A stretch of 5,513 nucleotides of DNA from Balneolales bacterium (GTDB lineage Bacteria > Bacteroidota > Rhodothermia > Balneolales > Balneolaceae). Below, piece after piece: positions 1 through 5,513 of the stretch; position 1 is the first letter of the stretch; every line of letters begins with the position of its first letter. Where the stretch lies: positions 1 to 5,513 of the forward strand of contig JAKSCW010000553.1 of NCBI GenBank assembly GCA_022360375.1, written 5' to 3'. The position numbers and the translations under genes were made by a program. Under the pieces are notes generated by a model. It searched no databases. It saw nothing but the letters and a program-made list of their open reading frames with translations, and was not told the DNA's origin.

Positions 1-1053
1 GTTATAACGGGGCCAAATGGAGCAGGAAAAACCAGTTTAATTGATGCTATTCACTACCTGTGCATGAGCCGTAGTTTTGTATCAAGTTCAGACAGTTACG
101 TGATTCATCAGGGAGAGAGCTATTTTATGATTAAGGGAGCATTTGAAGGGGAAATTCGATCGGAGTTTGAGGTAAGCTGTTCCTACTCGCGGGGTGAAGG
201 AAAAAAAATCTTTGTAAATGAGGGGCCGTTAAACCGCCTCTCTGACCTGATTGGAATGGTGCCGGTTGTCGTGCTTTCCCCTGATGATAAACGACTGACC
301 AGGGAAGGCCCTGCTGAACGGCGGGCATTTCTTGATTCATTCATCAGCCAGATCTCCAGTCAATATCTGCGGGATTTACTCGAATATCGAAGGGTTCGAA
401 AACAACGAAATTCGCTGCTTCAGCAATACTCTGGTGCTCATCATATTTTGGAGATGTACCTGGAGCCCTGGAATAAACAATTAGTGGAAACAGGTTCACG
501 AATTGTGGCAAAACGATTTGAAGTGCTTGAGAAATTCAAAACGTTCTTAGAGAAGGATTATGCGATGATTTCCGGGATGAATTTGACGACCGGACTGGAG
601 TACAAAACATTCTGCGAACCATCGGTTTTTTCGAAAGAGATTGAATCGGCATACTACAAAGAACTGGACGCCTTACACGGGAAAGAGTTAGAGCGTGAGC
701 AGACACTGGTTGGCCCCCACCGGGATGAGATTGTTTTTTATTTGGATGAAACGGAGCTCCGCCGTTATGGTTCACAGGGGCAACACCGTTTGTTTGCGGT
801 TTCATTGAAGTTGGCTCAACTTCATTACTATTCTGAAGAACTGGATGATTTGCCCATTTTTATGCTCGATGATGTGTTCGGAGATTTAGATCCCCATAAA
901 ACAGAAATACTGCTCACAGCCTTGCAGGAACACCTCGGCCAGGTGTTTATTACTTCAGCAAACCCGGTTCCATTCCAGGATTTTGTGGATTTTGATGGAG
1001 AACGAAATCGATTATTTTCAGTTCAAAATGCTGACGTGCAACTCGTATCTTAA
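1..1053 (+). CDS. recF: DNA replication/repair protein RecF (5' end cut off by window edge)
   Basis: This is the SMC/ABC-type ATPase of the RecFOR pathway. By family knowledge it binds gapped DNA at ss/ds junctions in the cytoplasm and helps RecO and RecR load RecA. The frame is open from base 1, so the true start lies to the left; an internal ATG at 64 is too late, because it would remove the Walker A motif GPNGAGKTS (bases 10-36). By comparison with E. coli RecF, where Walker A begins near residue 30, about 25 residues are missing. The visible 350 codons include the ABC signature GSQGQ (bases 769-783), the Walker B stretch PIFMLDD (bases 853-873) and the D-loop GDLD just after it. The LSPDD and RRAFLD segments (about bases 274-345) are also typical of RecF. 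The frame is intact to its TAA. The next gene begins three bases later, suggesting co-transcription and possibly translational coupling. Identity is secure. Confidence 0.96.
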   Translation, partial: VITGPNGAGKTSLIDAIHYLCMSRSFVSSSDSYVIHQGESYFMIKGAFEGEIRSEFEVSCSYSRGEGKKIFVNEGPLNRLSDLIGMVPVVVLSPDDKRLTREGPAERRAFLDSFISQISSQYLRDLLEYRRVRKQRNSLLQQYSGAHHILEMYLEPWNKQLVETGSRIVAKRFEVLEKFKTFLEKDYAMISGMNLTTGLEYKTFCEPSVFSKEIESAYYKELDALHGKELEREQTLVGPHRDEIVFYLDETELRRYGSQGQHRLFAVSLKLAQLHYYSEELDDLPIFMLDDVFGDLDPHKTEILLTALQEHLGQVFITSANPVPFQDFVDFDGERNRLFSVQNADVQLVS

Positions 1054-1056
1054 ACC

Positions 1057-1350
1057 ATGCGACTCGATAAACCCAAAGCACTTGGTAATGCTTTAAGAGA
1101 TTTTCTGGACCAGTTTCCTCAAAAAAGAAAACTGCAACAGGGAATGGTTCTGGCCGTTTGGCAAGAAGTAGTAGGCGAACGGATTGCTTCCCAGACAGAA
1201 GACCTTCATTTTGAAGGAAACAAACTGGCGTGTAAGGTTCGAAACCAGGTTTGGAGGCACGAAATTCATGCAAATCGCTTTGGCATTGCAAAACGATTGA
1301 ACCAAAAAGTTGGAGCCCGGATTGTGGCCGATATTATCGTAAGAGCGTAG
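1057..1350 (+). CDS. DUF721 / DciA-like protein
   Basis: This is a small basic protein of 97 residues with the DUF721 (DciA) domain over nearly its whole length. Visible hallmarks are the VWQEVVGERIA block (about residues 34-44), a following T-x(4)-F element (T47 to F52), and a VRNQVWRHEI block (about residues 61-70) with a conserved-type tryptophan at W66. DciA proteins are the ancestral bacterial loaders of the replicative helicase DnaB, and many bacteria lacking DnaC/DnaI carry one. A helicase-loading role here is inferred from the family. No Shine-Dalgarno sequence is evident. The ATG lies three bases after the recF stop, so ribosomes terminating on recF may reinitiate. Location next to recF fits a replication function and is the usual place for DUF721 genes in several phyla. 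The domain call is firm; the precise function is less so. Confidence 0.88.
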   Translation: MRLDKPKALGNALRDFLDQFPQKRKLQQGMVLAVWQEVVGERIASQTEDLHFEGNKLACKVRNQVWRHEIHANRFGIAKRLNQKVGARIVADIIVRA

Positions 1351-1358
1351 TTGTTTAA

Positions 1359-1372
1359 ACCCGGTTTCGGGT
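1359..1372 (+). other. short GC-rich hairpin between DUF721 gene and ybbR-like gene
   Basis: ACCCG (1359-1363) and CGGGT (1368-1372) form a perfect 5-bp stem around a GTTT loop in the 34-base gap between the two genes. No run of T follows, so it is not a standard intrinsic terminator. It might trim or stabilise mRNA, or affect initiation at the ATG 12 bases downstream. A chance occurrence is possible. Confidence 0.3.
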
Positions 1373-1384
1373 CTATATTGAATT

Positions 1385-2398
1385 ATGGTGGCGAATATTT
1401 TCAAATCATTCTACAATCGGTTGAAACGAATTTTTGTGATTAGCCCAACCACAGCAGCTAACGAACTGGATGTACGTGCTGCCCGCCGGGAACGGATTGC
1501 TGTATTTGTAGTTGCCTTTATAATGGCATTGAGTTTGTGGTTTATTGTAAACCTGAACGGGGATTACAGCACCACGATTAACGTTCCGCTTCGAACCGGA
1601 GATGTTCCTGATGATATGGCACTTGTGGAAGGACTCCCTGAATTTGTTCAGGTAGATATAAGCGGCGATGGGTGGAAGCTTGTAAGCTTGTACAACAATC
1701 CCCCGGTGGTAAATGTGGATATTGTTGAAGGAGAAGTAAACCTGTTCGAACAGGTTCGCCAGCGATTTACTGTAGAACAGGATGTTTCTGTATTGAAAGT
1801 GCAGCCCTTTGTTGTAAACATCGGGTTGGAGGAGAAGATTTTCAAAAGAATTCCAATTCTGCTTAGTACAGATGTTTCTTATATGGATCGTTACGGACGC
1901 GTGGGTGAACCCTCCATTTTTCCGGATAGTATTACCATTTCAGGAGCAGCATCGCAAGTGCGTGACATTAATGTTTGGGAGATTGAAGACACACTCAGGC
2001 TTAGTGGGGTTCGGGAAGACATTAATTATGATATTGATTTAGAACCCATTCATCCGCTCATCGAATATGAATTGAGTGAGATCACTTATACTGAAAATGT
2101 GAGCGAATTCACTGAAGGAGAAGTGAGCGTATATATCCGTACCCGTGATTTACCGAGGGGGAGTATTATTAATTATACCCCGTCTACGGTTACAATCCGT
2201 TTCGATATTCCAATCGAACAATTTGCATCGGTTCAGAATGAACGTCCCTACGAAGTGTACGTTCCCTACGATGAAATCCTGGAAGATTCTACCGGGTTTG
2301 TAACTCCCGATATTCAATTGGTACGCCAGGATTTTGAAATACGATTACGGAGTTTTCAGCCAAAAGCGGTCGCGTACTTTAGTGTTTTGGACGAATAG
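1385..2398 (+). CDS. YbbR/CdaR-like membrane-anchored protein
   Basis: This 337-residue protein has a short basic cytoplasmic N-terminus (about residues 1-37), one transmembrane helix (about 38-56, AVFVVAFIMALSLWFIV) and a long beta-rich exported region. That region contains YbbR-type repeats: one near residues 60-148 and another near 153-250, where the FPDSITISGAASQVRDINV segment (about 179-197) is characteristic of the fold. A third, more diverged repeat may fill 255-335. In Firmicutes the related CdaR regulates the membrane diadenylate cyclase CdaA and is encoded beside it. No cdaA is visible here, so a c-di-AMP role is only a family-based possibility. The first ATG is chosen because it keeps the basic N-terminus ahead of the membrane helix. 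No clear ribosome binding site precedes it. The gene lies 34 bases after the DUF721 gene and may share its transcript. I leave the gene symbol empty because orthology to cdaR is not established. Confidence 0.85.
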   Translation: MVANIFKSFYNRLKRIFVISPTTAANELDVRAARRERIAVFVVAFIMALSLWFIVNLNGDYSTTINVPLRTGDVPDDMALVEGLPEFVQVDISGDGWKLVSLYNNPPVVNVDIVEGEVNLFEQVRQRFTVEQDVSVLKVQPFVVNIGLEEKIFKRIPILLSTDVSYMDRYGRVGEPSIFPDSITISGAASQVRDINVWEIEDTLRLSGVREDINYDIDLEPIHPLIEYELSEITYTENVSEFTEGEVSVYIRTRDLPRGSIINYTPSTVTIRFDIPIEQFASVQNERPYEVYVPYDEILEDSTGFVTPDIQLVRQDFEIRLRSFQPKAVAYFSVLDE

Positions 2399-2451
2399 CA
2401 AATCAGCAATCCGGGGTTAAATTTTTGTAAACCATAAAATATCCGGCACAA

Positions 2452-2471
2452 ATTGTTGTTAAGACAACAAT
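2452..2471. repeat. perfect 8-bp inverted repeat upstream of the DUF2141 gene
   Basis: ATTGTTGT (2452-2459) and ACAACAAT (2464-2471) are exact reverse complements separated by TAAG. The repeat ends 22 bases before the ATG of the downstream gene, inside a 95-base gap that has no gene. A TATAAC hexamer follows immediately at 2473-2478. The spacing and symmetry (TTGT...ACAA half-sites) would suit a dimeric repressor operator, or a weak AT-rich hairpin in the leader. No T-tract follows directly, so it is not a typical terminator. The symmetry is seen directly; the role is inferred. Confidence 0.45.
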
Positions 2472-2493
2472 CTATAACTCCAACATTTTTAAT

Positions 2494-2931
2494 ATGGCTT
2501 TTGTATCTCTTCTCCTGATTTTTCTTCTCCCATCAACAAACAGTACCTGGTATGCCAGCGATACTGGTAACTTAACGATAGAGATACCGGACATAACGGA
2601 ACAGAAAGGGACTATTACGATAGCCATTTTTGATTCAGAAGACGGGTTTCCCTCTGAAACCGACAAAGCCATATTTAAAAAATCTTTTACAGAGTATTCC
2701 GAATCGATTATTTACACGTTCGAAAATGTGCCATACGGCCAATATGCTGTTGTTGTGATGCAAGACCGGAATGATAATGGAAAAATTGATCGCCGAAGAA
2801 TAATTCCGATGCCGAAAGAGCCAATTGGAGTATCGAACATGAGTAAAATGGCAAGGCCTGATTTTTCGAGCTCCACGATTGATTTCAATGAAGATGGTAT
2901 GGAAATATCCATTAGTTTCTTAAATCAATAG
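2494..2931 (+). CDS. DUF2141 domain-containing secreted protein
   Basis: This is a 145-residue protein with an N-terminal hydrophobic segment (about residues 2-12, AFVSLLLIFLL) that looks like a signal peptide, followed by a DUF2141 beta-sandwich-like domain (about 25-143). Family features include TITIAIFDSEDGFP (about 40-53), FENVPYGQYAVVVMQDRNDNGKID (about 76-99) and the PKEPIGVSN segment (about 107-115). The DRNDNGKID stretch (91-99) resembles a DxDxNGxxD calcium-binding loop, but metal binding is not demonstrated for it. The family's biochemical role is unknown to me; it is common in Bacteroidota and Proteobacteria envelopes. The n-region of the signal lacks lysine or arginine. The frame stays open upstream to 2431 without another ATG, so the start is probable rather than certain. 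The gene follows a 95-base gap and may have its own promoter. Its stop lies 11 bases from the stop of the convergent ispH. Confidence 0.85.
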   Translation: MAFVSLLLIFLLPSTNSTWYASDTGNLTIEIPDITEQKGTITIAIFDSEDGFPSETDKAIFKKSFTEYSESIIYTFENVPYGQYAVVVMQDRNDNGKIDRRRIIPMPKEPIGVSNMSKMARPDFSSSTIDFNEDGMEISISFLNQ

Positions 2932-2942
2932 AAGATCACGTA

Positions 2943-4181
2943 TCAGGCAGGTACTTTAAAGCGCGCAATCACCTCATCTACTTCCTTCACTCCATCAAAG
3001 AACTCAAGTAGTCGGAGCAGTACTTCATCCACTAAAATATCCGGGCACGAAGCCCCCGAAGTGATAGCAACTTTAAGCGGGGCTTTGTTCAATGGGAGCC
3101 AGTCAGTCGTTTGGAGGATTTCCTTTTTCCATTGATCGAAGTGCTGAATGAGTGATCCCGATTTGATTTCGTTGGCATCACGAACATGAAAGGTCGGGAA
3201 GGAATGTTCGAGGATTTCCACCAGGTGCATCGTATTCGAAGAATTGTACCCACCAACTACCATCGCAATATCTGCATCAGTTTCGGCGAGTGCTAATGTA
3301 GCTGATTGATTCTCATTGGTGGCGTAGCACAAAGTGTCGGAAGTGTCGGCGAAGTGATCCAGGATATCGGCTTCCCCAAAACGTTCAACAGTAGCGGCTT
3401 TAAGGATGTCCATCACTTCCTGGGTTTCTGTAGCCAACATCGTGGTTTGATTGATCACCCCGAAACGTTTCAAATCTTCCAAAGGATTAAATCCCGGGGT
3501 GGCTTTATGCCCGAAGTATTTCTCAAAATCTTCAACAGGACGTTTCCCGGTCATAATTTCCCCAAGAATGGTGGCTTCTTCAGGATTCAACACTACCACT
3601 ACCGCCGAATGTTCTGCACTATGTGAGAAAGTGGCCCGCGTTTCCTCATGGGTATGTTTGCCATGAACCACCAGCGCATATTCTTTCTTTCCAAGTTGTT
3701 TCCCACGCTTCCAGACTTTCTCTACAAACGGGCAGGTCGTGTTATACTGGTAGGGATTGATTCCTTTTTCTTTCAAGTCCTCTTCAATCTCCCGGGTAGT
3801 TCCGAATGCGGGTACGATCACAATATCTTCCGGAGTGAGCGAAGAAACAGGAATAATTTCTGAACCATCGGTATTGTGCAGGAATTTTACTCCCCGGCGA
3901 AGTAAATCCTCATTCACCGTAGGATTGTGGATCATTTCGCTGAGCAGGTACACATTTTTATCCGAATGCTCTTCCACGGTTCGGTAGGCAATGTCGATGG
4001 CATTTTCCACGCCGTAGCAAAATCCAAAAAACCGGGGCACATAAAATTGAACCGGGCCAAAATCCAGCACAGTTGGCTCCAGGTCCTTTTTCATGGGATC
4101 GGTAATCTTTGTCGCTTCTTTCACCAATCGGATGATCGGCGATTTGTACATATCCGGGATTTGAAATTCTTTACGTGGCAT
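2943..4181 (-). CDS. ispH: 4-hydroxy-3-methylbut-2-enyl diphosphate reductase (long, plant/cyanobacterial-type form)
   Basis: IspH (LytB) is the cytoplasmic iron-sulfur enzyme that reductively converts HMBPP to IPP and DMAPP, the last step of the MEP isoprenoid pathway. The 412-residue protein has exactly four cysteines. Three match the cluster ligands: C55 in FGFCYGV, C150 in TTCPFV and C285 in DTLCYAT (E. coli C12, C96, C197). Other active-site matches are H85 (SEMIHN), H178 and E180 (HTHEET), T246-T247 (NQTT), S314-S315-N316 (NSSN) and S378 in TSGASCPD. At the position of E. coli H74 the protein has F126 in a PAFG motif, as I recall for plant and cyanobacterial enzymes. The length, against about 316 in E. 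coli, comes from a roughly 40-residue N-terminal extension plus internal insertions (about 205-235). No Shine-Dalgarno sequence precedes the ATG. The gene is monocistronic here, divergent from the BASS transporter gene. Confidence 0.97.
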   Translation of the reverse strand: MPRKEFQIPDMYKSPIIRLVKEATKITDPMKKDLEPTVLDFGPVQFYVPRFFGFCYGVENAIDIAYRTVEEHSDKNVYLLSEMIHNPTVNEDLLRRGVKFLHNTDGSEIIPVSSLTPEDIVIVPAFGTTREIEEDLKEKGINPYQYNTTCPFVEKVWKRGKQLGKKEYALVVHGKHTHEETRATFSHSAEHSAVVVVLNPEEATILGEIMTGKRPVEDFEKYFGHKATPGFNPLEDLKRFGVINQTTMLATETQEVMDILKAATVERFGEADILDHFADTSDTLCYATNENQSATLALAETDADIAMVVGGYNSSNTMHLVEILEHSFPTFHVRDANEIKSGSLIQHFDQWKKEILQTTDWLPLNKAPLKVAITSGASCPDILVDEVLLRLLEFFDGVKEVDEVIARFKVPA

Positions 4182-4245
4182 TTTTAAATATAAGAAGCGA
4201 TAGAATTAACTACACTGAAAGCATTAGATTGAAAACTCAATTGCT

Positions 4246-4253
4246 TATGTTTG
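4246..4253 (+). promoter_or_regulatory. candidate Bacteroidota-type -7 promoter element for the BASS transporter gene
   Basis: TATGTTTG matches the Bacteroidota -7 consensus TAnnTTTG exactly and lies 37 bases before the ATG at 4291. The nearest upstream TTG (4229-4231) leaves a 14-base spacer, shorter than the roughly 19 bases usual for the -33 element, so the match is incomplete. The surrounding 109-base divergent region (4182-4290) must also hold the ispH promoter, for which I see no clear element. Confidence 0.35.
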
Positions 4254-4290
4254 CGCATCCTATAAACCAAAATTTTCACTTGAAAGGTTC

Positions 4291-5370
4291 ATGGCACCCC
4301 TGAAATTATTTTTATACATAAGCCTGATAAGTTTTTTAGCGCTTATTGTATTATTGGTCTTTGATCCCGGCTCCGGTTTCATTTCGTACCTGGTACCGGC
4401 AATTTTCGCGGGGCTGGCAATCGGGGTCAGAGGTACATCCACCGTCTTTAAGTCATTCTCGTTTACGTTGTGGATTTTTGCCTCGGTTTCCCTCGCAATG
4501 TTCAATCCCCAATACTTTCTGGAGGTAGGAAATTTTAAGCTTAGCAGTTTAATTGTGCCACTCATCCAGGTCATTATGTTCGGAATGGGTACATCACTGA
4601 GTATGTCAGATTTCAGCCGGGTTCTGAAATCACCTAAAGGGGTGAGTATTGGTCTGGTGCTTCAATTTTCGATCATGCCTTTGGTGGGAATAATCCTGGC
4701 AAATACTTTCGACTTTTCTCCTGAAATAGCGGCGGGAATTGTATTGGTAGGAGCTTCCCCCGGGGGAGTTGCCTCTAACGTGATGTCGTACATAGCAAAT
4801 GCGAATTTAGCACTTTCAGTTACTATTACAGCAATTGGCACGCTGTTGTCTCCTGTTATTACTCCTCTTTTGATGAAGCTTTTGGCTAACCAATTTATCG
4901 AAATTGAATTCTGGACCATGATGTGGAGTATTGTGAAGATGATCATTATCCCCATTATCCTGGGAGTGCTGTTTAACCGGTTTTTGCATGGGAAAATGAA
5001 ATGGCTGGATAAGGCGATGCCTGCAATATCGATGGTGGGCATTGCGATCGTGATTACGATTATAACTGCTGCCGGAAGAGATTCGCTGCTATCCATCGGG
5101 GTTTTACTCATTGTTGCAGCCATCGTTCATAATACATTGGGGTATGTTCTGGGTTACTGGGGTGGCCGGTTATTTGGAATGGACGAAGAATCCTGCAGAA
5201 CCATTGCGATTGAGGTAGGGATGCAAAACAGCGGAATGGCTTCCGGGATTGCCGTGGGAATGGGAAAAATTGCAACGGTTGGGCTTGCTCCTGCAGTATT
5301 TGGCCCGTGGATGAATGTGACAGGTTCAGCGCTTGCTAATTTCTGGAGAAGAAAAGTGATTGAACCTTGA
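4291..5370 (+). CDS. bile acid:sodium symporter (BASS/SBF) family transporter
   Basis: This is a 359-residue polytopic inner-membrane protein of the BASS/SBF family, which uses the Na+ gradient to import organic anions (bile acids, pyruvate or pantoate in different members). About twelve hydrophobic segments are visible, near 5-23, 29-47, 55-72, 83-103, 117-139, 146-168, 172-196, 209-230, 243-262, 266-290, 303-325 and 330-354. Two crossover-helix signatures are present: GASPGGVASNV (154-164) and EVGMQNSGMA (308-317). By comparison with the Neisseria ASBT structure, S162, N163, E308, Q312 and probably Q125 would help form the two sodium sites. The usual family core has ten helices, so the first two look like an N-terminal addition. 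A GAAAGG-like stretch at 4282-4287 sits only three bases from the ATG, closer than an ideal ribosome binding site. The substrate cannot be deduced. The gene is divergent from ispH. Confidence 0.92.
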   Translation: MAPLKLFLYISLISFLALIVLLVFDPGSGFISYLVPAIFAGLAIGVRGTSTVFKSFSFTLWIFASVSLAMFNPQYFLEVGNFKLSSLIVPLIQVIMFGMGTSLSMSDFSRVLKSPKGVSIGLVLQFSIMPLVGIILANTFDFSPEIAAGIVLVGASPGGVASNVMSYIANANLALSVTITAIGTLLSPVITPLLMKLLANQFIEIEFWTMMWSIVKMIIIPIILGVLFNRFLHGKMKWLDKAMPAISMVGIAIVITIITAAGRDSLLSIGVLLIVAAIVHNTLGYVLGYWGGRLFGMDEESCRTIAIEVGMQNSGMASGIAVGMGKIATVGLAPAVFGPWMNVTGSALANFWRRKVIEP

Positions 5371-5411
5371 TTTGAGCGTAGCAAGGATTTAGAATGCTTT
5401 ACGTGCCAGGT

Positions 5412-5513
5412 CTATCTTTTAACCAGGTCAGTAATTGAGTTAATAACATTTCGGGTGGCCTGTTCATGCAACGAGCCAATTTTGTACAAAATAATATTTC
5501 GAGAGCAGGTAAA
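5412..5513 (-). CDS. C-terminal fragment, possibly a MazF/PemK-type toxin (truncated by window edge)
   Basis: A minus-strand frame is open from the right edge to a TAG at 5412-5414 and encodes 33 residues. The segment SRNIILYKIGSLHEQATRNV, followed by a short amphipathic helix ending DLVKR, resembles the C-terminus of MazF/PemK endoribonuclease toxins, where a core strand is followed by a K-x-G-x-L turn and a final helix. MazF toxins cleave mRNA and are normally paired with an antitoxin gene just upstream, which would lie beyond the right edge here. The catalytic N-terminal part is not in view, so the call rests on a short pattern match and could be wrong. The frame converges on the BASS gene, with 41 bases between stops and no clear terminator in that gap. 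Confidence 0.45.
   Translation of the reverse strand, partial: FTCSRNIILYKIGSLHEQATRNVINSITDLVKR

Noticed and set aside
1351..1380. TTG plus TATATTG as a promoter for the YbbR gene
   Set aside because: The -7 match is incomplete and the predicted transcription start would fall almost on the ATG; co-transcription with the upstream genes is simpler.
950..1404. Minus-strand frames opposite the recF end and the DUF721 gene
   Set aside because: Both lie over recognised plus-strand genes and lack family features.
1676..1691. Tandem duplication of AAGCTTGT
   Set aside because: It is an 8-base repeat inside the YbbR coding region that is not a multiple of three and encodes unrelated residues in each copy; likely chance.
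2932..2942. Bidirectional terminator between the DUF2141 gene and ispH
   Set aside because: The gap is only 11 bases and contains no stem-loop with a T-tract.
3306..3987. Several plus-strand open frames of 71-106 codons opposite ispH
   Set aside because: They are antisense to a full-length, motif-complete ispH, overlap each other, and show no recognisable domain or plausible start context.
4185..4192. Minus-strand TATATTTA as an ispH -7 promoter element
   Set aside because: It misses the final G of TAnnTTTG, has no TTG at a suitable distance, and would place transcription start on the start codon.
4662..5123. Minus-strand open frame of 153 codons opposite the BASS gene
   Set aside because: It mirrors the hydrophobic codons of the transporter and has no family signature; the plus-strand gene explains the region.
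5365..5386. CCTTG / CAAGG inverted repeat spanning the BASS stop codon, considered as a terminator
   Set aside because: The stem is only 5 bp with a 12-base loop and no T-tract follows.

Overview
The window reads as an ordinary chromosomal segment of a bacterium in the Bacteroidota/Balneolota/Rhodothermota neighbourhood. I favour a Balneola-like organism. The pointers are the recF to DUF721 gene order, a plant/cyanobacterium-type long IspH, a secreted DUF2141 protein, moderate GC content, and starts that mostly lack a clear Shine-Dalgarno sequence. This assignment is inference; no marker gene such as 16S rRNA is present.

Layout. Bases 1-2398 hold a compact plus-strand run: the 3' part of recF (its first codons lie off the left edge), a small DUF721/DciA-like gene three bases downstream, and a YbbR/CdaR-like membrane-anchored protein after a 34-base gap with a small hairpin. 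A 95-base gap with a perfect 8-bp inverted repeat leads into a small secreted DUF2141 protein (2494-2931). This gene converges, with only 11 bases between stops, on a minus-strand ispH (2943-4181). A 109-base divergent intergenic region separates ispH from a plus-strand BASS/SBF-family Na+-coupled transporter (4291-5370). At the right edge a minus-strand reading frame enters the window (5412-5513). Its 33 visible residues look like the C-terminus of a MazF/PemK-type toxin.

How the genes fit together. RecF and DciA both belong to chromosome replication and repair: RecF works at gapped DNA and DciA-family proteins load the replicative helicase. The YbbR protein and the DUF2141 protein belong to the cell envelope. 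IspH performs the last step of the MEP isoprenoid pathway. The divergent BASS transporter could feed a carboxylate such as pyruvate into metabolism, but its substrate cannot be read from the sequence. I found no rRNA, tRNA, CRISPR, insertion sequence or phage gene, and no convincing new multi-gene system. The least ordinary points are the toxin-like fragment at the right edge, the inverted repeat before the DUF2141 gene, and the ispH/BASS divergent pair.
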